From positions 103,425,733 through 103,489,732 of the forward strand of contig JBAIZL010000003.1 of assembly GCA_036971475.1 (NCBI GenBank): a stretch of DNA of 64,000 nucleotides, written 5' to 3'. Under the pieces are notes generated by a model. The model worked only from the letters and a program-made list of their open reading frames with translations, did no database searches and had not been told where the DNA came from. A program made the position numbers and the translations under genes. Shown here in pieces: positions 1-14,098 of this stretch. The stretch is from Prosapia bicincta. Lineage: Eukaryota; Arthropoda; Insecta; Hemiptera; Cercopidae. Positions within the stretch are counted from its first letter, which is position 1. Each line of letters opens with the position of its first letter.

Positions 1-3000
1 ACATGATTCTTTACATACCTGGGGTTCATACTGAATTTATTCTTTATCCCTATATCATTTCTTTACCTAAATCTTTAGGAAATACCTAGGTATCAATGGA
101 CTAGATTTAAACTGTGTCACATGCCTGTAGAGATGGATTTTCTTTTATTTACTTGATTCTTTACATACCTGGGGTTCATACTGAATTTATTCTTTATCCC
201 TATATCATATCTTTACCTAAATCTTTAGGAAATACCTAGGAATCAATGGACTAGATTTAAACTGTGTCACATGCCTGTAGAGATGGATTTTCTTTTATTT
301 ACTTGATTCTTTACATACCTGGGGTTCATACTGAATTTATTCTTTATCCCTATATATCATTTCTTTACCTAAATCTTTAGGAAATACATAGGATTCAATG
401 GGCTAGATTTAAACTGTGTCACATGCCTGTAAAGATGGATTTTCGTATATTTACTTGATTCTGTAACATATCTGGGGTTCACTGTGATTTTAATTAATAT
501 CACTATAAACATCACTATATCATTTCTTCACCTAAACCTTTAGGAAATACCCAGGATTCAATGGACTAGATCTAAACTGTGTCACATGCCTGCAGAGATG
601 GATTTTCGTTTATTTACATGATTCTGTACCATATCTGGGGTTCAATATGAATTAAATCAATATCACTATAAACAACACTATAACATTTCTTTACCTAAAT
701 CTATAGGAAATACCCAGGATTCAATGGACTAGATCTAAACTGTGTCACATGCCTGCAGAGATGGATTTTCGTTTATTTACATGATTCTGTACCATATCTG
801 GGGTTCAATATGAATTAAATCAATATCACTATAAACAACACTATAACATTTCTTTACCTAAATCTATAGGAAATACATAGGAATCAATGGACTAGATTTA
901 AACTGTGTCACATGCCTGCAGAGATGGATTTTCTTTTATTTACTTGATTCTTTACATACATGGGGTTCATACTGAATTTATTCTTTATCCCTATATCATT
1001 TCTTTACCTAAATCTATAGGATATACATAGGAATCAATGGACTAGATTTAAACTGTGTCACATGCCTGCAGAGATGGATTTTCTTTTATTTACTTGATTC
1101 TTTACATACATGGGGTTCATACTGAATTTATTCTTTATCCCTATATCATTTCTTTACCTAAATCTATAGGAAATACATAGGAATCAATGGACTAGATTTA
1201 AACTGTGTCACATGCCTGCAGAGATGGATTTTCTTTTATTTACTTGATTCTTTACATACCTGGGGTTCATACTGAATTTATTCTTTATCCCTATATCATT
1301 TCTTTACCTAAATCTTTAGGAAATACATAGGATTCAATGGGCTAGATTTAAACTGTGTCACCTGCCTGTAAAGATGGATTTTCGTTTATTTACTTGATTC
1401 TGTAACATATCTTTGATTCAATGTGAATTTAATTAATATCACTATAAACATCACTATATCATTTCTTTACCTAAATCTATAGGAAATACCCAGGATTCAA
1501 TGGACTAGATCTAAACTGTGTCACATGCCTGTAGTGATGGATTTTCGTTTATTTACATGATTCTGTACCATATCTGGGGTTCAATATGAATTCAATCAAT
1601 ATCACTATAAACAACACTATAACATTTCTTTACCTAAATCTATAAGAAATACCTAGGATTGAATGGACTAGATCTAAACTGTGTCACATGCCTGTAGTTA
1701 TGGATTTTCGTTTATTTACTTGATTCTTTACATACATGGGGTTCAATCTTAATTTATTCTCTATCCCTATATCATTTCTTTACCTAAATCTTTAGGAAAC
1801 TCATAGGATTCAATGGACTAGATTTAAACTGTGTCACATGCCTGTAAAGATGGGTTTTCGTTTTTTTACTTAATTCTGTACATATCTGGGGTTCAATGTG
1901 AATTTAATTAATATCACTATAAACATCACTATAACATTTCTGTACCTAAATCTTTAGGAAATACCCAGGATTCACTGGACTAGATTTAAACTGTGTCACC
2001 TGCCTGTAAAGATGGATTTTCGTTTATTTACTTGATTCTGTACCTATCTGGGGTTCACTGCGAATTTAATTAATATCACTATAAACATCACTATAACATT
2101 TCTGTACCTAAATCTTTAGGAAATACCCAGGATTCACTGGACTAGATTTAAACTGTGTCACCTGCCTGTAAAGATGGATTTTCGTTTATTTACTTGATTC
2201 TGTAACATATCTTTGATTCAATGTGAATTTAATTAATATCACTATAAACATCACTATATCATTTCTTTACCTAAATCTATAGGAAATACCCAGGATTCAA
2301 TTGACTAGATCTAAACTGTGTCATATGCCTATAGTGATGGATTTTCGTTTATTTACATGATTCTGTACCATATCTGGGGTTCAATATGAATTAAATCAAT
2401 ATCACTATAAACAACACTATAACATTTCTTTACCTAAATCTATAGGAAATACCTAGGAATCAATGGACTAGATTTAAACTGTGTCACATGCCTGCAGAGA
2501 TGGATTTTCTTTTATTTACTTGATTCTGTACATACCTGGGGTTCAATCTGAATTTATTCTTTATCCCTATATCATTTCTTTACCTAAATCTTTAGGAAAT
2601 ACATAGGATTCAATGGACTAGATTTAAACTGTGTCATATGCCTGTAAAGATGGCTTTTCGTTTTTTTACTTATTTCTGTACATATCTGGTGTTCAATGTG
2701 AATGTAATTAATATCACTATAAACATCACTTTATCATTTCTTCACCTAAATCTTTAGGGAATACCCAGGATTCAATGGGCTAAATCTAAACTGGGTCACA
2801 TGCCTGTAAAGATGGGTTTTCGTTTATTTACTTGATTCTGTACATACCTAGGGTTCAATCTGAATTTATTTAATATCACTATATCATTTCTTTACCTAAA
2901 TCTATAGGAAATACCTAGGATTCAATGGACTAGATGTAAACTGTGTCACATGCCTGTAATGATGGATTTTCGTTTATTTACTTGATTCTGTATATCTATG

Positions 3001-3590
3001 GTTCAATGTGAATTTAATAATTATCACTATAAACATCACTATATCATTTCTTTACCTAAATGTTTAGGAAATACCAAGGATTCAATGGACTAGATCTAAA
3101 CTGTGTCACATGCCTGTAAATATGGCTTTTCGTTTATTTACTTGATTCTGTAACATATCTGGGTTCAATGTGAATTTAATCTATATCACTATAAACATCA
3201 CTATATCATTTCTTTACACAAATCTTTAGGAAATACCTAGGATTCAATGGACTAGATCTAAACTGTGTTACATGCCTGTAAAGATGGCTTTTCGTTTATT
3301 TACTTGATTCTGTACATACCTGGGGTTCAATGTGAATTTAATCTATATCACTATAAACATCACTATATCATTTCTTTACACAAATCTTTAGGAAATACCT
3401 AGGATTCAATGGACTAGATCTAAACTGTGTTACATGCCTGTAAAGATGGCTTTTCGTTTATTTACTTGATTCTGTAACATATCTGGGGTTCAATGTGAAT
3501 TTAATCTATATCACTATAAACATCACTATATCATTACTATCCTATATTCTTTACTTAAGTATATAGGAAATATCCAGGATTGTAGACTTT
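1..3590. repeat. Satellite array Sat-A, monomers of about 150 and 162 bp
   Basis: Twenty-three tandem monomers can be followed, with starts at 1, 151, 301, 453, 616, 779, 942, 1092 and so on to 3464, so the array continues past the left edge. Two monomer lengths are interspersed. The longer form (160-163 bp) reads atcactataaac then atcactata where the shorter form (150 bp) has one such block, so a 12-bp internal duplication accounts for the difference. Each monomer carries the inverted repeat cctaaatctttagg, and some carry the palindrome atacctaggtat. The last copy decays after about 3530. No reading frame is conserved. It is non-coding satellite DNA; its role is unknown. Confidence 0.97.
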
Positions 3591-4446
3591 GCATTTAATC
3601 GATGTTTCATGCTTATAAAAAAGACTTCCACTTATCTACTACTTACATTTATAGTTAGATTTCATTTTTACATATAAAACTCAATATAGTAACGGGTAAT
3701 CAATGGTTCTAGGTTGTGTGTGTCCACCTTACGTCTGGGCGAATTATTTGCAATAGAATTAAAAATAATTAACTGTTATAAAAAATAATCTACGTTTGTG
3801 TCTTTTATGGCCTATTCACAAAAAGATATAATGGAACTCCAATGATAGAAGTTAATTATTAGCAGATATTTCTAACTTCCGTTCCAGTTTCAGAAATGTA
3901 GGACATGATTTCCAGTGACGGAGTAAACAAAAACTGACAATTGTTACTATTAATTTGAAAAAAATATATATATATTTTCGCTGTTTTTCCTTTGCTGGTC
4001 ATCGGCAAGCTAACGGGAATTTCTTCAAACTCGATAAAATTTTTGGTAAATCGCTCATCCCCATTGTTCGGACGGCAAATAAACTGCGTACGCTTTTCCT
4101 TGTAGTTCTAATTATAAATTATCTCTAGTCATATGTGAGCTGCAATTAGAAAATAGTGGTCAGCTGATTGTTTGCATAACGTGAATGCACTTCCCTGCCC
4201 CGCCACTCTCTTGCCTAGGATATATTTCTTCCATCATTGCAACAGTAATTCTCCTGCCAAGTTGCATACAGCTTTGTAAAGCTACATCACTTTCTGACTT
4301 ACATAAATATCAAAAGGAAAGAAAATATTTTTTCTTCGTCAATTTATAACGGGTAGTAGCTAACATTATGTCTACTCTCCACTAAGCAAATGTTTCCTCT
4401 ATTCCCAGTACAAGGGTATTGTTGTCCTTGCCCAGTGATGCCGTTA
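3591..4446. other. Unique spacer between Sat-A and Sat-B
   Basis: AT-rich, non-repetitive sequence with a short (AT)n run near 3963-3976. No splice-bounded reading frame, RNA gene or mobile-element motif was recognised. Confidence 0.6.
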
Positions 4447-7400
4447 TATTCCTTATATCTTCTACTAGGAGGTTTATATCACTAGTGTATTCCTTCCTAT
4501 ATTAGAATGACCTCGATAGTGAGTAGATCTATTTTAGGTGATCGGTAATGGTGGGCCAGGGAAGTAATCCTATCTATACTCCTACCTATATAGGTAAGCC
4601 TCCCTATAACTTCTACTAGGAGGTTTATATCACTAGTGTAATCCTTCCTATATTAGAATGACCTCGATAGTGAGTAGATCTATTTTAGGTGATCGGTAAT
4701 GGTGGGCCAAGGAAGTAATCCTACCTATACTGCTACCTATATAGGTAAGCCTCCCTATAACTTCTACTAGGAGGTTTATATCACTAGTGTAATCCTTCCT
4801 ATATTAGAATGACCTCGATAGTGAGTAGATCTATTTTAGGTGATCGGTAATGGTGGGCCAAGGAAGTAATCCTACCTATACTCCTACCTATATAGATAAG
4901 CCTCCCTATAACCTCTACTAGGAGGTTTATATCACTAGTGTAATCCTTCCTATATTAGAATGACCTCGATAGTGAGTAGATCTATTTTAGGTGATCGGTA
5001 ATGGTGGGCCAAGGAAGTAATCCTACCTATACTGCTACCTATATAGGTAAGCCTCCCTATAACTTCTACTAGGAGGTTTATATCACTAGTGTAATCCTTC
5101 CTATATTAGAATGACCTCGATAGTGAGTAGATCTATTTTAGGTGATCGGTAATGGTGGGCCAAGGAAGTAATCCTACCTATACTCCTACCTATATAGATA
5201 AGCCTCCCTATAACTTCTACTAGGAGGTTTATATCACTAGTTTAATCCTTCCTATATTAGAATGACCTCGATAGTGAGTAGTACTATTTCAGGCGATCGG
5301 TAATGGTGGGCCAGGGAAGTAATCCTATCTATACTCCTACCTATATAGATAAGCCTCCCTATAACCTCTACTAGGAGGTTTATATCACTAGTGTAATCCT
5401 TCCTATATTAGAATGACCTCGATAGTGAGTAGATCTATTTTAGGTGATCGGTAATGGTGGGCCAAGGAAGTAATCCTACCTATACTGCTACCTATATAGG
5501 TAAGCCTCCCTATAACTTCTACTAGGAGGTTTATATCACTAGTGTAATCCTTCCTATATTAGAATGACCTCGATAGTGAGTAGATCTATTTTAGGTGATC
5601 GGTAATGGTGGGCCAAGGAAGTAATCCTACCTATACTGCTACCTATATAGGTAAGCCTCCCTATAACTTCTACTAGGAGGTTTATATCAATGGTGTAATC
5701 CTTCCTATATTAGAATGACCTCGATAGTGAGTAGATCTATTTTAGGTGATCGGTAATGGTGGGCCAAGGAAGTAATCCTACCTATACTCCTACCTATATA
5801 GATAAGCCTCCCTATAACTTCTACTAGGAGGTTTATATCACTAGTTTAATCCTTCCTATATTAGAATGACCTCGATAGTGAGTAGTACTATTTCAGGCGA
5901 TCGGTAATGGTGGGCCAGGGAAGTAATCCTATCTATACTCCTACCTATATAGATAAGCCTCCCTATAACCTCTACTAGGAGGTTTATATCACTAGTGTAA
6001 TCCTTCCTATATTAGAATGACCTCGATAGTGAGTAGATCTATTTTAGGTGATCGGTAATGGTGGGCCAAGGAAGTAATCCTACCTATACTCCTACCTATA
6101 TAGATAAGCCTCCCTATAACTTCTACTAGGAGGTTTATATCACTAGTGTAATCCTTCCTATATTAGAATGACCTCGATAGTGAGTAGATCTATTTTAGGT
6201 GATCGGTAATGGTGGGCCAAGGAAGTAATCCTACCTATACTCCTACCTATATAGATAAGCCTCCCTATAACTTCTACTAGGAGGTTTATATCACTAGTGT
6301 AATCCTTCCTATATTAGAATGACCTCGATAGTGAGTAGATCTATTTTAGGTGATCGGTAATGGTGGGCCAAGGAAGTAATCCTATTTATACTCCTACCTA
6401 TATAGATAAGCCTCCCTATAACCTCTACTAGGAGGTTTATATCACTAGTGTAATCCTTCCTATATTAGAATGACCTCGATAGTGAGTAGATCTATTTTAG
6501 GTGATCGGTAATGGTGGGCCAAGGAAGTAATCCTACCTATACTGCTACCTATATAGGTAAGCCTCCCTATAACTTCTACTAGGAGGTTTATATCACTAGT
6601 GTAATCCTTCCTATATTAGAATGACCTCGATAGTGAGTAGATCTATTTTAGGTGATCGGTAATGGTGGGCCAAGGAAGTAATCCTACCTATACTGCTACC
6701 TATATAGGTAAGCCTCCCTATAACTTCTACTAGGAGGTTTATATCACTAGTGTAATCCTTCCTATATTAGAATGACCTCGATAGTGAGTAGATCTATTTT
6801 AGGTGATCGGTAATGGTGGGCCAAGGAAGTAATCCTACCTATACTCCTACCTATATAGATAAGCCTCCCTATAACTTCTACTAGGAGGTTTATATCACTA
6901 GTGTAATCCTTCCTATATTAGAATGACCTCGATAGTGAGTAGATCTATTTTAGGTGATCGGTAATGGTGGGCCAGGGAAGTAATCCTATCTATACTCCTA
7001 CCTATATAGATAAGCCTCCCTATAACCTCTACTAGGAGGTTTATATCACTAGTGTAATCCTTCCTATATTAGAATGACCTCGATAGTGAGTAGATCTATT
7101 TTAGGTGATCGGTAATGGTGGGCCAAGGAAGTAATCCTACCTATACTGCTACCTATATAGGTAAGCCTCCCTATAACTTCTACTAGGAGGTTTATATCAC
7201 TAGTGTAATCCTTCCTATATTAGAATGACCTCGATAGTGAGTAGATCTATTTTAGGTGATCGGTAATGGTGGGCCAAGGAAGTAATCCTACCTATACTGC
7301 TACCTATATAGGTAAGCCTCCCTATAACTTCTACTAGGAGGTTTATATCAATGGTGTAATCCTTCCTATATTAGAATGACCTCGATAGTGAGTAGATCTA

Positions 7401-10237
7401 TTTTAGGTGATCGGTAATGGTGGGCCAAGGAAGTAATCCTACCTATACTGCTACCTATATAGGTAAGCCTCCCTATAACTTCTACTAGGAGGTTTATATC
7501 ACTAGTGTAATCCTTCCTATATTAGAATGACCTCGATAGTGAGTAGATCTATTTTAGGTGATCGGTAATGGTGGGCCAAGGAAGTAATCCTACCTATACT
7601 CCTACCTATATAGGTAAGCCTCCCTATAACTTCTACTAGGAGGTTTATATTACTAGTGTAATCCTTCCTATATTAGAGTGACCTTGATAGTGAGTAGATC
7701 TATTTTAGGTGATCGGTAATGGTGGGCCAGGGAAGTAATCCTATTTATACTCCTACCTATATAGGTAAGCCTCCCTATAACTTCTACTAGGAGGTTTATA
7801 TCACTAGTGTAATCCTTCCTATATTAGAATGACCTCGATAGTGAGTAGATCCATTTTAGGTGATCGGTAATGGTGGGCCAGGGAAGTAATCCTATCTATA
7901 CTCCTACCTATATAGATAAGCCTCCCTATAACTTCTACTAGGAGGTTTATATCACTAGTTTAATCCTTCCTATATTAGAATGACCTCGATAGTGAGTAGA
8001 TCTATTTTAGGTGATCGGTAATGGTGGGCCAGGGAAGTAATCCTACCTATACGCCTACCTATATAGGTAAGCCTCCCTATAACTTCTACTAGGAGGTTTA
8101 TATCACTAGTGTAATCCTTCCTATATTAGAATGACCTCGATAGTGAGTAGATCTATTTTAGGTGATCGGTAATGGTGGGCCAGGGAAGTAATCCTATCTA
8201 TACTCCTACCTATATAGGTAAGCCTCCCTATAACTTCTACTAGGAGGTTTATATCACTAGTGTAATCCTTCCTATATTAGAATGACCTCGATAGTGAGTA
8301 GATCTCTTTTAGGTGATCGGTAATGGTGGGCCAAGGAAGTAATCCTATCTATACTCCTACCTATATAGGTAAGCCTCAATATAACTTCTACTAGGAGGTT
8401 TATATCACTAGTGTAATCCTTCCTATATTAGAATGACCTCGATAGTGAGTAGATCTATTTTAGGTGATCGGTAATGGTGGGCCAGGGAAGTAATCCTATC
8501 TATACTCCTACCTATATAGGTAAGCCTCCCTATAACTTCTACTAGGAGGTTTATATTACTAGTATAATCCTTCCTATATTAGAATGACCTCGATAGTGAG
8601 TAGATCTATTTTAGGTGATCGGTAATGGTGGGCCAGGGAAGTAATCCTATCTATATAGGTAAGCCTCCCTATAACTTCTACTAGGAGGTTTATATCAATG
8701 GTGTAATCCTTCCTATATTAGAATGACCTCGATAGTGAGTAGATCTATTTTAGGTGATCGGTACAGGTGGGCCAAGGAAGTAATCCTATCTATACTCCTA
8801 CCTATATAGGTAAGCCTCCCTATAACTTCTACTAGGAGGTTTATATCAATGGTGTAATCCTTCCTATATTAGAATGACCTCGATAGTGAGTAGATCTATT
8901 TTAGGTGATCGGTAATGGTGGGCCAAGGAAGTAATCCTACCTATACTGCTACCTATATAGGTAAGCCTCCCTATAACTTCTACTAGGAGGTTTATATTAC
9001 TAGTATAATCCTTCCTATATTAGAATGACCTCGATAGTGAGTAGATCTATTTTAGGTGATCGGTAATGGTGGGCCAGGGAAGTAATCCTATCTATATAGG
9101 TAAGCCTCCCTATAACTTCTACTAGGAGGTTTATATCAATGGTGTAATCCTTCCTATATTAGAATGACCTCGATAGTGAGTAGATCTATTTTAGGTGATC
9201 GGTACAGGTGGGCCAAGGAAGTAATCCTATCTATACTCCTACCTATATAGGTAAGCCTCCCTATAACTTCTACTAGGAGGTTTATATCAATGGTGTAATC
9301 CTTCCTATATTAGAATGACCTCGATAGTGAGTAGATCTATTTTAGGTGATCGGTAATGGTGGGCCAAGGAAGTAATCCTACCTATACTGCTACCTATATA
9401 GGTAAGCCTCCCTATAACTTCTACTAGGAGGTTTATATCAATGGTGTAATCCTTCCTATATTAGAATGACCTCGATAGTGAGTAGATCTATTTTAGGTGA
9501 TCGGTAATGGTGGGCCAGGGAAGTAATCCTATCTATACTCCTACCTATATAGGTAAGTCTCCCTATAACTTCTACTAGGAGGTTTATATCAATGGTGTAA
9601 TCCTTCCTATATTAGAATGACCTCGATAGTGAGTAGATCTATTTTAGGTGATCGGTAATGGTGGGCCCGGGAAGTAATCCTATCTATATAGGTAAGCCTC
9701 CCTATAACTTCTACTAGGAGGTTTATATCAATGGTGTAATCCTTCCTATATTAGAATGACCTCGATAGTGAGTAGATATATTTTAGGTGATCGGTAATGG
9801 TGGGCCAGGGAAGTAATCCTATCTATACTCCTACCTATATAAGTAAGCCTCCCTATAACTTCTACTAGGAGGTTTATATCAATGGTGTAATCCTTCCTGT
9901 ATTAGAATGACCTCGATAGTGAGTAGATCTATTTTAGGTGATCGGTAAAGGTGAGCCAAGGAAGTAATCCTATCTATACTCCTACCTTTATAGGTAAGCC
10001 TCCCTATAACTTCTACTAGGAGGTTTATATCAATGGTGTAATCCTACCTATATTAGAATGACCTCGGTAGTGGATAGATCTATTTTAGGTGATCGGTAAT
10101 GATGGGCCAAGGAAGTAATCCTATCTATACTCCTACCTATATAGGTAAGCCTCCCTATAACTTCTACTAGGAGGTTTATATCACTAGTGTAATCCTTCCT
10201 ATATTAGAATGACCTCGATAGTGAGTAGTACTATTTC
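4447..10237. repeat. Satellite array Sat-B, 151-bp monomer, about 38 copies
   Basis: The marker tctactagga recurs at 4461, 4612, 4763 and onward with a 151-bp period. Copies differ at only a few positions (atcactagtg or atcaatggtg; cctgctacc or cctcctacc). Some late copies, near 8650, 9090 and 9680, lack about 15 bp of the cctacctatatagg region. Monomers contain the palindrome acctatataggt and a cctcc...ggagg dyad. Variant copies at about 5281 and 5885 read gtactatttcaggcgat. They lie four monomers apart (604 bp), which indicates block amplification, and they resemble the junction into Sat-C. Non-coding. Confidence 0.97.
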
Positions 10238-12240
10238 AGGCGATGAGGCACATGTAGTCCAACACAGGGATAAACTAGGTGATGTCACGATACTCCCTAC
10301 CATGATCTACTACGAAGTTAATGGCATTACTGTAATCCTACCTATGCTTGTATGTCCTTGGTAGTGAGTAGGATTATTTCAGGCCATGGGGCACATGTGC
10401 CCCAACACAGGCATCAACTAGGTGATGTCACGATACTCCCTACCATGATCTACTACGAAGTTAATGGCATTACTGTAATCCTACCTATGCTTGTATGTCC
10501 TTGGTTGTGAGTATGATTATTTCAGGCCATGGGGCACATGTGCCCCAACACAGGCATCAACTAGGTGATGTCACGATACTCCCTACCATGATCTACTACG
10601 AAGTTTATGTCATTACTGTAATCCTACCTATGCTTGTATGTCCTTGGTAGTGAGTAGGATTATTTCAGGCCATGGGGCACATGTGCCCCAACACAGGCAT
10701 CAACTAGGTGATGTCACGATACTCCCTACCATGATCTACTACGAAGTTAATGGCATTACTGTAATCCTACCTATGCTTGTATGTCCTTGGTAGTGAGTAG
10801 GATTATTTCAGGCCATGGGGCACATGTGCCCCAACACAGGCATCAACTAGGTGATGTCACGATACTCCCTACCATGATCTACTACGAAGTTTATGTCATT
10901 ACTGTAATCCTACCTATGCTTGTATGTCCTTGGTAGTGAGTAGGATTATTTCAGGCCATGGGGAACATGTGCCCCAACACAGGCATCAACTAGGTGATGT
11001 CACGATACTCCCTACCATGATCTACTACGAAGTTAATGGCATTACTGTAATCCTACCTATGCTTGTATGTCCTTGGTAGTGAGTAGGATTATTTCAGGCC
11101 ATGGGGCACATGTGCCCCAACACAGGCATCAACTAGGTGATGTCACGATACTCCCTACCATGATCTACTACGAAGTTTATGTCATTACTGTAATCCTACC
11201 TATGCTTGTATGTCCTTGGTAGTGAGTAGGATTATTTCAGGCCATGGGGCACATGTGCCCCAACACAGGCATCAACTAGGTGATGTCACGATACTCCCTA
11301 CCATGATCTACTACGAAGTTAATGACATTACTGTAATCCTACCTATGCTTGTATGTCCTTGGTAGTGAGTAGGATTATTTCAGGCCATGGGGCACATGTG
11401 CCCCAACACAGGCATCAGCTAGGTGATGTCACGATACTCCCTACCATGATCTACTACGAAGTTAATGGCATTACTGTAATCCTACCTATGCTTGTATGTC
11501 CTTGGTAGTGAGTAGGATTATTTCAGGCCATGGGGCACATGTGCCCCAACACAGGCATCAACTAGGTGATGTCACGATACTCCCTACCATGATCTACTAC
11601 GAAGTTTATGTCATTACTGTAATCCTACCTATGCTTGTATGTCCTTGGTAGTGAGTAGGATTATTTCAGGCCATGGGGCACATGTGCCCCAACACAGGCA
11701 TCAACTAGGTGATGTCACGATACTCCCTACCATGATCTACTACGAAGTTAATGGCATTACTGTAATCCTACCTATGCTTGTATGTCCTTGGTAGTGAGTA
11801 GGATTATTTCAGGCCATGGGGCACATGTGCCCCAACACAGGCATCAACTAGGTGATGTCACGATACTTCCTACCATGATCTACTACGAAGTTAATGGCAT
11901 TACTGTAATCCTACCTATGTTTGTATGTCCTTGATAGTGAGTAGGATTATTTCAGGCCATGGGGCACATGTGCCCCAACACAGGCATCAACTAGGTGATG
12001 TCACGATACTCCTTACCATGATCTACTACGAAGTTAATGGCATTACTGTAATCCTACCTATGTTTGTATGTCCTTGATAGTGAGTAGGATTATTTCAGGC
12101 CATGGGGCACATGTGCCCCAACACAGGCATCAACTAGGTGATGTCACGATACTCCTTACCATGATCTACTACGAAGTTAATGGCATTACTGTAATCCTAC
12201 CTATGTTTGTATGTCCTTGGTAGTGAGTAGGATTATTTCA
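10238..12240. repeat. Satellite array Sat-C, 143-bp monomer, 14 copies
   Basis: The marker aggccatgggg recurs every 143 bp (10381, 10524 and onward). The array holds 14 whole copies and stops sharply at about 12240. All copies but the first contain the 16-bp perfect palindrome ggggcacatgtgcccc (once with an a for c). The first copy, at 10238, is clearly more diverged (gatgaggcacatgtagtcc). About 100 bp of the monomer, from ctactacgaag through tgagtaggattatttcaggc, aligns with Sat-B, so the two families share ancestry. The remaining 40 bp or so, including the palindrome, is private to Sat-C. Confidence 0.97.
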
Positions 12241-14098
12241 GAATTATGAACTTGTATTTTTCATTGGCTTTTTTTTTTAGTCTCCTTCAGCCATTGTCGG
12301 TGCCTTTTTTCCTATATTTAAGCAAGACGATTAACGTTAATAAAGTTGATAAGTTATTTAAAATTACTTATTAACAAGTCATTCATTTGTATTCTCATTT
12401 GTGTGATTAAAATTGACGTGAATGTTTTATGGTATCCTTCAGGTAATCAACCTTTCCTGTTCTGACGTGTGGATGAGAACTTATACAGTATATACAATAC
12501 TTGTAAAATTCATGTAAACGAATTCTTTTAAGATATTTTCTTACTTGTATATCATAGTTAATAAAATTTCTAGAATGAGTTGGATCAGTTATGTTGTTGT
12601 ATTATATCTTGAGAAAACCTTAATATAGAATTTGTTCTGGGAAGTAGGGCTAATATCGAAAGAAATTACTTCAAATTCTTTCAAAATGATTTGTAGAAGT
12701 TTTTCTTAACGATCATAGTAGTTTCAGGGTTTCCCGCCACGTTTGCACATTTTATACAATCTGTGGAAAAAAATTCATGTAGCCTATAAACCTCTTTCGA
12801 ATTGTTAAAAGCAACACTATTGCCAAAGAAATTACGAAATACCAATTCCGTGGCATCTTTAGGCAAAGAACCCGTAATGCACTTTAAATAAAGGTTGTGT
12901 AATTTTGTGCATAGTAAATTTACGGAAATGAAAAAATTCTTTGTAATTATTTAAATAAACGATTAGTTTTAACCTCGTTCAATACGAAAACATTGGTTTA
13001 GATTCCTCGCTGTAATAGCTGTAAAAATCTGTAGTTAGATTGAAATTCAAATTAACCGCGAAGAGGAGGCGCGCGTTTATTTTGGTCGAGTTGTAGGCTT
13101 AGAGCCACGGGGGCATTCACCGAGAGATCTGGCATCACTGTTTCGTCTGTTTCAGGTCGTTTACACTCGGATTAGTGTGTTAGCAAGATCAGCGATCAGT
13201 ATCGCCATTATCTGATGCGATGAGTTTGTCTAATTGATTCATGAAATGTTACTATGATACATACTGTACTAAAGTGATATAATTTTCATCATTATCATTG
13301 AGATAAAATTATTTTTATTATTTAGATATATTATGTAACTATGATAACTTGAGTAACCTTTAGATTATAAAATTACGTATATAGGTTTCGTTCGTAACAT
13401 ATAGCAATTTAATTTTGTAAGTCCCCGAATAAAAACGTTAACACATTAACTTAGAAGCGCATCAAATGTTAAAGAGATGCGAACGCTTAATTAATTATAT
13501 TGCATCCAGTCTCCCGATCAATACGGTTTTAGGTTTTATCTAAGCCAGTTTGCTCTCTTGATCTACAACGCAGCTTCAGTTATAATTTCATTATTCCAAT
13601 TGTTTTAGATCTGGCAAAACTTTCAATTACATTTGATAGAATTTAAATTTTTCGGATCTACGCCTGTCTTGTCCAAAGTTTTAATTAATTGAACTTCACA
13701 TATCTGTATTTTCATCTCGGGAACAACATTTTAACTATCAGAACCTCGGTTATCCGGAATTCAAGTAGTTACACACATTTTTAGTAATTAGAATGTAATT
13801 TTTGGTACTTTCATAATTGAGTAAAAGAAAATAAAAGACATGCAATATTCAACTTCATAAAAATGCTCTATATTTCTCGAAGTAAGGGCTTTGGAATAGA
13901 AAACCTTCCAGCTTTCGTTACTTAAGTAACCCCATCGACCTCTTAACATCTTCGGAGGCGGTTCATACGTATCGTGTATCCATGATAATCAGTGCAATAC
14001 TGTACACAGATACGTGCCTTGATAAAAAAACTGCTTATATTTTATTTGAATAATTTATTTTGTTGTATTTTTATTTCGTATGGTTATTGTCTATTTGT
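12241..14098. other. Unique spacer between Sat-C and Sat-D
   Basis: Mostly AT-rich. A block at about 13050-13220 is clearly richer in G and C than its surroundings and could be a promoter or a 5' untranslated exon, but no coding potential or decisive core-promoter motif is visible. At about 13740 a single sequence, cagaacctcggttatccgg, resembles one end of a pogo/Tigger element, with no partner end found. Small reading frames here have no supporting features. Confidence 0.5.
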
